Virus record (IMG/VR): IMGVR_UViG_3300044679_000029
Span: 1 to 64,000 of that record
DNA: 64,000 bases
Origin: a virus
Reading direction: 5' to 3' (one strand)
Shown: one piece after another, positions 32,162-38,348 of the stretch
Position numbering within the stretch: the first letter of the stretch is position 1
How the letters are laid out: every line of letters starts with the position of its first letter
The notes under the pieces: model-generated
The model's input: only the letters and a program-made list of their open reading frames with translations
Told to the model about the DNA's origin: nothing
Database searches by the model: none
Program-made: the position numbers and the translations under genes

Positions 32162-32170
32162 TGGTATAAG
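32162..32170 (+). promoter_or_regulatory. Phage-type promoter element TGGTATAAG
   Basis: Exact 9-mer, divergent from the RNA polymerase promoter. A second, similar TGGTATACT follows at 32176-32184. The gene at 32215 comes next, with CAAGGAG in front. Confidence 0.65.
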
Positions 32171-32214
32171 AGATATGGTATACTGCAATATAACCATTCA
32201 CCAAGGAGAATGCA

Positions 32215-32331
32215 ATGTATTTTACTCTCGTAGCCTGTGTTGCTGTTGGCTGTCTTCCTGTAATCTGTGAGGGCATCAAGTGGTATTGGAAAACCGGTTT
32301 TGCCTATATCTTCGACGGATTCGGCGATTAA
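32215..32331 (+). CDS. Tiny membrane protein, 38 aa
   Basis: ATG behind CAAGGAG with good spacing. A hydrophobic N-terminus (LVACVAVGCLPVIC) is followed by an aromatic stretch (WYWKTGFAYIF). Likely a single-span or membrane-surface peptide expressed early from the element at 32162. No family recognised. Confidence 0.55.
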   Translation: MYFTLVACVAVGCLPVICEGIKWYWKTGFAYIFDGFGD

Positions 32332-32350
32332 GCAATTAATCACCGTTTTA

Positions 32351-32359
32351 TGGTATAAG
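32351..32359 (+). promoter_or_regulatory. Phage-type promoter element TGGTATAAG
   Basis: Exact 9-mer (TTTA-TGGTATAAG-ATATAG) 44 bases before the ATG at 32403, with CGGAGA between. It starts the unit containing ribosomal protein uS12. Confidence 0.65.
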
Positions 32360-32402
32360 ATATAGACATCTAAACCCCCATTTTCAGCCGGAGACCCCAA
32401 AC

Positions 32403-32558
32403 ATGGAAAAGCTCAAGAAGGCAGTCAACCGAACGGTTCGCGCGGCCCTGTTCACAATAGCGTTTTACACAATCTCATTCGGAGTAGCGTACGCTGTAAC
32501 TGCGGCGTATGACAAACTATTCACCCCCAAATCCAAGGATAAGGAGAGCCGAAAATGA
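32403..32558 (+). CDS. Small membrane protein, 51 aa
   Basis: Basic N-terminus (MEKLKKAVNRTVR), one membrane segment (AALFTIAFYTISFGVAYAV) and a lysine-rich tail. The stop overlaps the next start (ATGATGA). First gene downstream of the element at 32351. Function unknown. Confidence 0.55.
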   Translation: MEKLKKAVNRTVRAALFTIAFYTISFGVAYAVTAAYDKLFTPKSKDKESRK

Positions 32559-32695
32559 TGAAGCTCGCAGATGCAATAGTCAAGACAGCCGTTGACACGT
32601 TGTGTCTGATCGTCGCTGGCGCTTTCGTAATTGCACTCCTTGATTCTGAGGAAACAGAAGAAGATTCTTCTCCAGCCAAGCCGGAGGTTCATTAA
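32555..32695 (+). CDS. Small membrane protein, 46 aa
   Basis: One hydrophobic segment (CLIVAGAFVIALL) and an acidic C-terminal tail (EETEEDSS). AAGGAGAG precedes the tandem ATGs. The acidic tail contrasts with the basic tail of the gene before it; the two may pair. Function unknown. Confidence 0.55.
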   Translation: MMKLADAIVKTAVDTLCLIVAGAFVIALLDSEETEEDSSPAKPEVH

Positions 32696-32696
32696 C

Positions 32697-33011
32697 ATGC
32701 AATACCAGGGTTGGAATGACTACTGGGTCATTCAGAGAAATCGCAAGTTCACGCAGTGGCTAAGCATTCTTCTTGCGGTCATTGCGCTGGTCATGTGCGC
32801 GTTTGTAGCAAAGCGCGCACGCGCAGCAGAACCAGATGCCGCCGTAATGTTGCGACCTTGGCAATTCTGCCGTCGTCGCGTCGACAAGTATTCTCACAGG
32901 CGAAAGTGGTGCTGGAACACCGACATCTGCTATAAATCACGCCAGATCTGCAACCGCTCTTTGACCGAGCAACTGCAATTTGAGCGTAGTACGGGTGCCA
33001 AAACCAGGTGA
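32697..33011 (+). CDS. Membrane-anchored cysteine-containing protein, 104 aa
   Basis: ATG at 32697 lies behind CCGGAGG. Residues 18-40 form a membrane anchor or signal peptide (WLSILLAVIALVMCAFVA) ending in a basic stretch and A-R-A-A. The remaining Arg-rich domain has four cysteines (positions suggest two disulfides), fitting an exported small protein. Function unknown. Confidence 0.55.
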   Translation: MQYQGWNDYWVIQRNRKFTQWLSILLAVIALVMCAFVAKRARAAEPDAAVMLRPWQFCRRRVDKYSHRRKWCWNTDICYKSRQICNRSLTEQLQFERSTGAKTR

Positions 33012-33031
33012 ACCCTCAACCAGGAGTACAC

Positions 33032-33298
33032 TTGAAAAGATCAATACATAGCAGAGCAGAAGTGGATGAAATCATCGTTAGAACGTGTCGCATGGAATCA
33101 CAGGTAGAACTGTTGGTGATCCAAATTGAGGAAGCCAAAATAGAACTACCATTCTTGCCGCCGATGCTACAGGCGAGAACCCTCCAAAATATCATTCAAT
33201 GGCAGAGTGCTATTTCGGATGTAGAGCGAACCATTGCTCGGGCAAAAAAGGCGCTAGTAATGATAATAGCGTCGAACAAGGACGTAGCGCGCGCATGA
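33032..33298 (+). CDS. Hypothetical helical protein, 88 aa
   Basis: I start it at the TTG at 33032 behind CCAGGAG; an earlier GTG at 33008 is possible. Helical and mixed-charge (VELLVIQIEEAKIELPFLPP), it ends in ATGA overlap with the next gene. No family recognised. Confidence 0.45.
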   Translation: MKRSIHSRAEVDEIIVRTCRMESQVELLVIQIEEAKIELPFLPPMLQARTLQNIIQWQSAISDVERTIARAKKALVMIIASNKDVARA

Positions 33299-33483
33299 GT
33301 AGAAGCAGTCGAAAGAAAGAAGATGCGAAGGTTCTTTGTTGGTACGTTCGGAGGCACCTCGGACGGAAGCACGATACCGACCTGTATATAAGAGCGGTAT
33401 TTGCCATCCACGAGTTCAGGGCTAAGTACCCTGAAGTTCGTGTTGAGGAGATAGCTAAGTATGGCGACAAAGCTGGCAGTTAA
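33295..33483 (+). CDS. Small basic protein, 62 aa
   Basis: ATGA overlap with the gene before. A basic N-terminus (MSRSSRKKED) is followed by a helical domain (TDLYIRAVFAIHEFRAKYPE). May bind nucleic acid. Its end overlaps the next gene by 23 bases in another frame. Confidence 0.45.
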   Translation: MSRSSRKKEDAKVLCWYVRRHLGRKHDTDLYIRAVFAIHEFRAKYPEVRVEEIAKYGDKAGS

Positions 33484-33676
33484 CGTACACGACGACAGCT
33501 GTATTTCCTGCAAGAAGCCCGTCGATCCCTCGAAGCAACGACAGGCTTTCATCCACGATCACTGCGAGCCAATTCAATTTTGGCCAAAGTGGCGGCGAGA
33601 GCAGGTTTTCGTAGACCGCGAGAAGGTTCTCGCCAATCGGGCGAAGAAGCTCGCTTCAGCAGAGGCATCTCGGTAG
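33461..33676 (+). CDS. Small Cys/His protein, 71 aa
   Basis: GAGGAG precedes the ATG. C-I-S-C-K-K-P-V plus H-D-H-C (residues 14-35) is compatible with one zinc site, followed by a basic helical tail (REKVLANRAKKLASAEASR). Similar small proteins accompany phage metabolism genes; function unknown. Confidence 0.5.
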   Translation: MATKLAVNVHDDSCISCKKPVDPSKQRQAFIHDHCEPIQFWPKWRREQVFVDREKVLANRAKKLASAEASR

Positions 33677-33775
33677 ATGTGGGTGAGGACGCTGTGGGTC
33701 TTTGCGTCCCATCCTGTTTCAAAGAAGTTACTTCTCGTGCTCGGAACTGCGACGAAAAAGGCGCTCGGGTTCTGA
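33677..33775 (+). CDS. Tiny hydrophobic peptide, 32 aa
   Basis: ATG directly after the previous stop (TAGATG); reads MWVRTLWVFASHPVSKKLLL and ends K-K-A-L-G-F. It fills the gap between the 71- and 74-aa genes. Amphipathic or membrane-active character is likely. The ribosome-binding site is weak. Confidence 0.35.
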   Translation: MWVRTLWVFASHPVSKKLLLVLGTATKKALGF

Positions 33776-33811
33776 ACACACTGGTAGCAAACCCCAATCG
33801 GGAAGGCATTT

Positions 33812-34036
33812 ATGGGCAGAAAGCTTTTGAGGTTTCTCGACGAGTTGAACGCAAAATCAGCGGACCGTCTCCCCGAACACACGATAGCAAGATTCATCCG
33901 GGAAGCAGTTGGGACTGATTCACCCGTCGATAATGCAGAGCTTGATGCACAGCTGGATCAGCTGATTGGGCTTGCAAAGCAGGCCCGAAATCAGCTGAAA
34001 TCTAAGCACAAGGAAAACGCAGAATATGAGAATTAG
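33812..34036 (+). CDS. Small helical protein, 74 aa
   Basis: GGAAGG precedes the ATG. The protein is helical, with a leucine-rich centre ([17 protein letters not shown]) and a charged C-terminus, suggesting a short coiled coil. It overlaps the uS12 start by 11 bases, so uS12 translation is coupled to it. Confidence 0.5.
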   Translation: MGRKLLRFLDELNAKSADRLPEHTIARFIREAVGTDSPVDNAELDAQLDQLIGLAKQARNQLKSKHKENAEYEN

Positions 34037-34439
34037 TCAGTTGGTCCGTTTGGGCCGAAAGAAAGTCCACAAGAAGAGCAAGTCGCCTGCATTGATGGGC
34101 AGCCCACAACTCAGCGGGACTGTTCTCCAAAGCAAGGTCATGAAGCCAAAGAAGCCGAATAGCGCAAATCGTCACATCGCGCGCATCCGACTGAGTAATG
34201 GCCGTGAAGTCACCGCTTACTGCGGTGGAGAGAACTCCAACGTGCAAGAGCACGCTCACGTTCTCGTTCGCGGTGGCCGAGTCCCGGATTTGCCGGGTGT
34301 GAAGTATCACATCGTACGCGGCGCTTTGGATTATTCCGGCGCCAATTGCATGAGCAAGTGCACCGCTGAACCCGGCAACGCTGGTGACAAGAAGATGCGT
34401 AACCAGGGCCGGTCGAAGTACGGTGTGAAGGCTCATTAA
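34026..34439 (+). CDS. rpsL: Ribosomal protein uS12, phage-encoded, 137 aa
   Basis: Residues 1-103 align without gaps, by eye, with E. coli S12: shared P-K-K-P-N-S-A at 41-47, [15 protein letters not shown]-x-N-V-Q-E-H, [20 protein letters not shown] and terminal R-S-K-Y-G-V-K. uS12 lines the decoding centre of the 30S subunit. K42 (streptomycin-sensitivity position) and D88 (the RimO methylthiolation site) are kept, but K87 is Pro. About 16 extra residues with C-x3-C (residues 104-126) are inserted before the C-terminal tail. ATG at 34026 overlaps the preceding gene. A large hairpin follows the stop. Confidence 0.92.
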   Translation: MRISQLVRLGRKKVHKKSKSPALMGSPQLSGTVLQSKVMKPKKPNSANRHIARIRLSNGREVTAYCGGENSNVQEHAHVLVRGGRVPDLPGVKYHIVRGALDYSGANCMSKCTAEPGNAGDKKMRNQGRSKYGVKAH

Positions 34440-34444
34440 CAGAT

Positions 34445-34499
34445 TGACAAACAAGCGGACCGTAGGCTTAGAAGTAGCCATCGGTCCGCTTGTTTGTCA
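34445..34499. repeat. 18-bp perfect hairpin after uS12
   Basis: 34445-34462 (TGACAAACAAGCGGACCG) is the exact reverse complement of 34482-34499; the 19-base loop has its own GGCT/AGCC pairing. No T-tract follows. Possible terminator, RNA-processing or mRNA-stability element for the uS12 message. Confidence 0.75.
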
Positions 34500-34536
34500 T
34501 GTTGTCTTGTGGACACACTAACCAAGGAATAGCAAT

Positions 34537-34703
34537 ATGTCAACCAAAGTAATCGAAGCCGAGATAGTACAACCGTCGTAAAGCCGGAGTTGATCGACAA
34601 CCGCGTGACGCGAGGCAAGCTCGGAGCGTTCAAGAACAGCCTCAAGGGTGGCGCCGCGCAGTTGGCACTTCCTCCCGCGAAGAAGAACAAGAAGACTAAG
34701 TAA
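34537..34703 (+). pseudogene. Frameshifted small basic protein, about 55 aa
   Basis: ATG behind CAAGGAAT opens 14 codons and stops. One frame over, an open reading continues (VVKPELIDNRVTRGKLGAF, then FKNSLKGGAAQ and a lysine-rich end KKNKKTK) to TAA at 34701. Total length is one base short of a whole number of codons, so a single missing base near 34567 would restore one protein. Either a real mutation, a recoding site or a sequence error. Confidence 0.5.
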
Positions 34704-34849
34704 CACCTTGTGGGCACACCAGAAACAAACTAGACCACTTGGGGATGAGTCGGCTAATCCATAGCGTCTATCTCGCATCTGGTCATTTAAAGTGCTGGTC
34801 ACTGCCCCACGTTTTATGCCCCGTCGTAACACCAACCAAGGAGAACACA

Positions 34850-35062
34850 ATGTCGCTAGACACAGAGCCACTCGTATTCGATGTGCTTGGCCCGGATGGC
34901 GAGCCAGTTCAATTCGAAAGAGCACATAGCATTCCGCTGCGCGTCACTGAGAATGAATTGACGTGGCTGTTTGCTGTCGTGAAGAAGCACGATCCAAAAG
35001 GGCAAATGGAGAGCATCCATGAGCAGCTCTTGGCTCAACTCACAAGGTGGTCGAGCCTGTAA
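34850..35062 (+). CDS. Hypothetical protein, 70 aa
   Basis: The ATG at 34850 is chosen because AAGGAG lies eight bases upstream. Small alpha/beta protein (LVFDVLGPDGEPVQF) with a C-terminal helix. It ends nine bases before the tRNA gene. No family recognised. Confidence 0.55.
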   Translation: MSLDTEPLVFDVLGPDGEPVQFERAHSIPLRVTENELTWLFAVVKKHDPKGQMESIHEQLLAQLTRWSSL

Positions 35063-35070
35063 TTAAGGTC

Positions 35071-35157
35071 GGGCCTGTGGCGAAACTGGTAGACGCACTG
35101 GACTCAAAATCCGGCGCCCTTCGATAAGGCATCTCGGTTCGAGTCCGAGCGGGCCCA
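35071..35157 (+). tRNA. tRNA-Leu (anticodon CAA)
   Basis: Class II cloverleaf: acceptor GGGCCTG/CGGGCCC (one G-U pair), D-arm with GGTAGAC, anticodon stem CTGGA/TCCGG with loop CTCAAAA giving anticodon CAA (codon UUG), long variable arm (GCGCCCTTCGATAAGGC) typical of leucine tRNAs, T-arm CTCGG-TTCGAGT-CCGAG, discriminator A. The 3' CCA is not encoded (CCCATAA follows). Confidence 0.93.
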
Positions 35158-35169
35158 TAAGGAGATAAC

Positions 35170-35466
35170 ATGCAACAAGTTTTCATCGTAATTGGTTCTA
35201 CCGGCGAGTATGACGACCATACTGAATGGACGGTAGCGGCGTACGCGACGGAGATCGAAGCAACTTGGCATGCGCGCAAAGCTGAGATGTGGGCGGATGC
35301 TAATGCGGAACAGTTTAGGGAACATAGTTGCTCTTGTAGTCCACTAGTAAATCCGTACGACGAGGATATGCAAATGGATTACAGCGGCACTAGCTATTCT
35401 GTTCAGGGGCCGCTCGCTATTCTAACGCGGAAACAAACTGAGGACCGCGTTAAGGGAATAACATGA
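35170..35466 (+). CDS. Hypothetical protein, 98 aa
   Basis: Starts 12 bases after the tRNA behind AAGGAG. Begins MQQVFIVIGSTGEYDDHTEW, with a helix containing W-H-A-R-K-A-E-M-W, and resembles a class of small phage proteins of unknown role that start with a V-F-x-V-x-x-x-G-x-Y-D-D strand. The stop overlaps the next start (ATGA-type). Confidence 0.55.
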   Translation: MQQVFIVIGSTGEYDDHTEWTVAAYATEIEATWHARKAEMWADANAEQFREHSCSCSPLVNPYDEDMQMDYSGTSYSVQGPLAILTRKQTEDRVKGIT

Positions 35467-35598
35467 AAATCATCTGCGACAGGAACACGAAATGACAACG
35501 GTAGAAATAACAAAAACGACATCGAAGTCGCTCTGAGCAGGGCCACCGAAGGAAACGTTACAATTTATGTCGACGATCTTGTTCGACTAGGAGACTAA
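35463..35598 (+). pseudogene. Frameshifted small protein, about 44 aa
   Basis: ATG at 35463 opens 10 codons. Shifting frame after MKIICD gives a continuous chain GTRNDNGRNNKNDIEVALSR and on to V-T-I-Y-V-D-D-L-V-R-L-G-D ending at TAA 35596-35598. Total length is one base over a whole number of codons, so a one-base insertion near 35481 would explain it. Its upstream overlap with the 98-aa gene supports a real gene. Confidence 0.45.
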
Positions 35599-35599
35599 A

Positions 35600-36232
35600 A
35601 TGAAATGGTTCTCAGAAGTAAAACCACTCGGGGACATTCGTCTCCCGGCTTTCATGGGTATCAGAATTCAGATGATGCCCGTGATTCTGGGCTACATGGA
35701 TAGCATTCCGTACGAGCTTCGGCACTTTCGAGAGACCATTCTCAGAATATTCTGCTTGATGGATCAGAAGCACATCGGACAGACTGGCTACTTGACCATC
35801 GATGAGAAGTTCGTCAGATTCGGTCAATTCCACCGGCGGTCGGGTTTGCACGTCGATGCTGGTGGGTGGGGTGGCAGTGGACCAAGGCATCCCGCCGCGA
35901 GCGCAGACAATGGCATGATCGTGACGCAGAGCCACGAGCACACTGTTGCCTACCACCAAGCATTCGAAGGTGAGATTGGTGAAGAGGGTGATTGCAAGTG
36001 TTTGCGTCGACAGGCAATAGCACCGAATCCTCTCAAGGCTTTCAAAGCCTACTGGCTCAGTGGGCTGACAGTCCACGGACACATCTCGCCAATGCTTCAA
36101 GACACAGCACGGCAATTCGTGCGACTGAGTTTGCCGTCTGACGCGCCGTGGTTTGACGGCTACACCGAAAACCCTTTGGGCGTCAAACCTACAGGTCCGG
36201 TGCTACCAAGACGCAAGTTCATGGATTTGTGA
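35600..36232 (+). CDS. Hypothetical protein, possible Fe(II) oxygenase-like fold, 210 aa
   Basis: Begins MKWFSEVKPL behind AGGAGAC. Contains H-V-D (H84, D86), a distal histidine pair (H159, H161) and R-Q-F-V-R-L-S-L-P (R171, R175), an order reminiscent of Fe(II)/2-oxoglutarate dioxygenases (H-x-D, H, R), but similarity is too weak to assert an enzyme. Ends just before the structured RNA. No other family is recognised. Confidence 0.5.
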   Translation: MKWFSEVKPLGDIRLPAFMGIRIQMMPVILGYMDSIPYELRHFRETILRIFCLMDQKHIGQTGYLTIDEKFVRFGQFHRRSGLHVDAGGWGGSGPRHPAASADNGMIVTQSHEHTVAYHQAFEGEIGEEGDCKCLRRQAIAPNPLKAFKAYWLSGLTVHGHISPMLQDTARQFVRLSLPSDAPWFDGYTENPLGVKPTGPVLPRRKFMDL

Positions 36233-36247
36233 TTTCGGGTCAAAATC

Positions 36248-36256
36248 TGGTATAAG
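36248..36256 (+). promoter_or_regulatory. Phage-type promoter element TGGTATAAG before the ncRNA
   Basis: Exact 9-mer (AATC-TGGTATAAG-ATATTG). If transcription starts about six bases after TATAAG, the RNA begins at about 36262, exactly where the closing helix of the structured region starts. Confidence 0.7.
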
Positions 36257-36261
36257 ATATT

Positions 36262-36765
36262 GATCCGCGAATCATCGCTTCGCGATGCATGAGGCGGTAG
36301 ATCAATCCTGGTCTGGATAGTTCCAGGACCTTGGGTCTATCGCCTCACGTTAACTCTGGGCCTGTAAGCGTGTGTGCCAGCACAGTATGAGAACATCCGG
36401 TCGTTACAGCCGGTTAGGGACCAGTGACCCCCGGACATTGGTCCGGGGATAGGCCTGATGTAACCTCCGTCGCTGGCTTGGCGACGAACCTGAAATGCGT
36501 GCTCATTTGTGGGCCGCTGATTGTAAGGGACAAGTCAAACCACTTGGCTGCGGGTCGCCACCGCGGTGTTTCGAGAATTATAAGTGGGCCAGGGTTTCTC
36601 GTTACCTGGCACTTTTCAAACTGCCCGGCCGAAACGAGACCGGTTTAAAGTGTTCGCGAACTTCAGATCAGTTGGGACTGAACTAGTTCCCAGGTCAAGT
36701 CGCGATCTAAAAATCTCCTACAAAAAGCCCGATCCTGCAAGACCGGGTAATAAAAAGGAGTAGCC
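36262..36765 (+). ncRNA. Large structured non-coding RNA, about 450-500 nt
   Basis: No credible ORF, but dense helices: long-range closing pair 36262-36270 with 36700-36707 (one bulge); 12-bp stem 36290-36301/36336-36347 capped by 36306-36311/36323-36328; multibranch domain closed by 36393-36397/36457-36461 and holding the perfect 8-bp stem 36429-36436/36441-36448 with ATTG loop; 36468-36473/36481-36486; AAGTG plus CCAGG arms 36582-36593 with 36605-36614. The run ends in a weak CCCG/CGGG hairpin (about 36728-36747) inside CTCCT/AGGAG arms. Size and phage/tRNA neighbourhood recall ornate phage RNAs such as ROOL or GOLLD, but I cannot match it to them. Confidence 0.75.
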
Positions 36766-36848
36766 TTGCAGGGCGTTTAACGGGATGACGTAAATCGGGC
36801 GCGCGAGGCTGATACCTTGCGATGCTGACAGAATACGAAAACTCTCGT

Positions 36849-36895
36849 CAGGTTTGTGCTCTGGACCCATGGGTGGACGCCGGGGCACAAACCTG
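36849..36895 (+). repeat. 11-bp hairpin in the leader of the repeat-gene family
   Basis: CAGGTTTGTGC (36849-36859) pairs with GCACAAACCTG (36885-36895) across a 25-base loop. The GCACAAACC motif recurs in front of every gene of the family that follows. Confidence 0.7.
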
Positions 36896-36941
36896 CTGTG
36901 TTCTTCGCAGCACAAACCCGTAGCAAGAAAGAGGCAATCAC

Positions 36942-37127
36942 ATGAGAACCGTTGAGTACTACTCCAAACTGAACGCGATCTGTGCTGAGTACTGCCCCAA
37001 GCTGGACGCGTGCGACGCTGAGTCCTGCTCCAAACTGAACGCGCTCAAAGCCGAGTTCAAGTCCAAGCTGGACGCGCTCGACGCTGAGTCCCACCTCAAC
37101 CAGCCCGCCGTCAGCACAAACCCGTAG
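36942..37127 (+). CDS. Hendecad-repeat protein, copy 1, 61 aa
   Basis: Built of 11-residue units of the form x-x-(S/P)-K-L-(N/D)-A-(I/L)-x-A-E. The hydrophobic spacing of 11 favours a right-handed or straight amphipathic helix. Units vary at the first two positions and at the residue before A-E; cysteines occur in three. The tail H-L-N-Q-P-A-V-S-T-N-P is constant in the family. Leader CAAGAAAGAGGCAATCAC, with AGAGG as the ribosome-binding site, is identical in all copies. First of five tandem paralogues downstream of the structured RNA. Confidence 0.7.
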   Translation: MRTVEYYSKLNAICAEYCPKLDACDAESCSKLNALKAEFKSKLDALDAESHLNQPAVSTNP

Positions 37128-37145
37128 CAAGAAAGAGGCAATCAC

Positions 37146-37382
37146 ATGAGAACCGTTGACAAATTCAATTCCAATGAGTACTGCTCCAAGCTGGACGCGA
37201 TCAATGCTGAGCGCGACTCCAAGCTGGACGCGATCAATGCTGAGTACTTCTCCAAGCTGGACGCGATCAATGCTGAGCGCGACTCCAAGCTGGACGCGAT
37301 CAGTGCTGAGCGCGACTCCAAGCTGGACGCGCTCGACGCTGAGTACCACCTCAACGAGCCCGCCGTCAGCACAAACCCGTAG
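37146..37382 (+). CDS. Hendecad-repeat protein, copy 2, 78 aa
   Basis: Begins MRTVDKFNS like copies 4 and 5, then five nearly perfect 11-residue units (SKLDAINAERD and variants) and the H-L-N-E-P-A-V-S-T-N-P tail. The 33-base DNA units are almost identical, so copy number could change by slippage or recombination. Leader identical to the other copies. Confidence 0.7.
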   Translation: MRTVDKFNSNEYCSKLDAINAERDSKLDAINAEYFSKLDAINAERDSKLDAISAERDSKLDALDAEYHLNEPAVSTNP

Positions 37383-37400
37383 CAAGAAAGAGGCAATCAC

Positions 37401-37817
37401 ATGAAAACCTTTGTTGACGAAATCAAGTCCAAGATGAACGCGTTCAGTGCTGAGTACTTCTCCAAGCTGGACGCGCGCGACGCTGAGTACAAGTCCAGGC
37501 TGGACGCGATCAGTGCTGAGTACAAGTCCAAGGCTGAGTTCAAGTCCAAGCGGAACGCGATCAATGCTGCGTACGACTCCAAGCGGAACGCGATCAACGC
37601 TGGGTACTTCTCCAAGCTGAACGCGTTCAGAGCCGAGTGCAGGTCCAAGCTGAACGCGCTCAGTGCTGAGTACGACTCCAAGCTGAACGCGATCAACGCT
37701 GGGTACTTCTCCAAGCTGAACGCGTTCAGAGCCGAGTGCAGGTCCAAGCTGAACGCGCTCAGTGCTGAGTACTTCCCCAAGCTGGAAGCGCTCATTGCTG
37801 AGTACCACCTCAACTAG
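37401..37817 (+). CDS. Hendecad-repeat protein, copy 3, 138 aa
   Basis: The longest copy, about 11 units, with a different N-terminus (MKTFVDEIKSKMNAF). A 99-base (three-unit) segment is duplicated exactly (units at about 37590-37673 recur at 37689-37772), showing recent internal expansion. It ends at an amber TAG after H-L-N, where copies 1, 2 and 5 have CAG or GAG and continue eight codons more. Confidence 0.7.
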   Translation: MKTFVDEIKSKMNAFSAEYFSKLDARDAEYKSRLDAISAEYKSKAEFKSKRNAINAAYDSKRNAINAGYFSKLNAFRAECRSKLNALSAEYDSKLNAINAGYFSKLNAFRAECRSKLNALSAEYFPKLEALIAEYHLN

Positions 37818-37859
37818 CCCGCCGTCAGCACAAACCCGTAGCAAGAAAGAGGCAATCAC

Positions 37860-38024
37860 ATGAGAACCGTTGACAAATTCAATTCCAAGCTGTACGCGCT
37901 CGGTGCTGAGTACGACTCCAAGCTGTACGCGATCAACGCTGAGTACAGATCCAAGCTGAACGCGATCAATGCTGAGTACTTATCCAAGCTGAAAGCGCTC
38001 GACGCTGAGTCCCACCTCAACTAG
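37860..38024 (+). CDS. Hendecad-repeat protein, copy 4, 54 aa
   Basis: Begins MRTVDKFNSKLYALGAEYDS, four units, then H-L-N and an amber TAG at the same point as copy 3. Has the same leader and start context as the other copies, so it should be translated at the same level. Two units use tyrosine (SKLYA) where others have N or D. Confidence 0.65.
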   Translation: MRTVDKFNSKLYALGAEYDSKLYAINAEYRSKLNAINAEYLSKLKALDAESHLN

Positions 38025-38066
38025 CCCGCCGTCAGCACAAACCCGTAGCAAGAAAGAGGCAATCAC

Positions 38067-38348
38067 ATGAGAACCGTTGACAAATTCAATTCCAAACTGA
38101 ACGCGATCAGTGCTGAGTCCAGGATAAACGCGATCAGTGCTGAGTACGACTCCGAGCTGAACGCGATCAATGCTGAGTACTGCTCCAAGATGAACGCGCT
38201 CAGTGCTGAGTACTGCTCCGAGCTGGACGCGTGCGACGCTGGTCACTGCTCCAAACTGAACGCGCTCAAAGCCGAGCTCAAGTCCGAGCTGGACGCGCTC
38301 GACGCTGAGTCCCACCTCAACCAGCCCGCCGTCAGCACAAACCCGTAG
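38067..38348 (+). CDS. Hendecad-repeat protein, copy 5, 93 aa
   Basis: Begins MRTVDKFNSKLNAISAES; about seven units, one shortened by several residues (S-R-I-N-A-I-S-A-E), then the full H-L-N-Q-P-A-V-S-T-N-P tail. K-to-E changes in several units (SELNA, SELDA) make this copy more acidic than the rest. Confidence 0.7.
   Translation: MRTVDKFNSKLNAISAESRINAISAEYDSELNAINAEYCSKMNALSAEYCSELDACDAGHCSKLNALKAELKSELDALDAESHLNQPAVSTNP

Noticed and set aside
33580-33918. A 112-aa plus-strand frame overlapping three better genes
   Set aside because: It overlaps the 71-aa and 74-aa genes, has no ribosome-binding site and an arginine/serine-rich shadow composition.
36424-36686. Short plus-strand frames inside the structured RNA
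   Set aside because: No ribosome-binding sites, no protein-like composition, and their positions coincide with strong RNA helices.
36262-36707. Naming the structured RNA as ROOL or GOLLD
   Set aside because: Size and context fit, but I cannot recall or test a consensus sequence match without a covariance search.
36777-37859. A 360-aa open frame on the minus strand across the repeat genes
   Set aside because: It exists because the 33-base repeat has no stop in several frames. It lacks a ribosome-binding site, and the plus-strand copies have conserved leaders, starts and tails.
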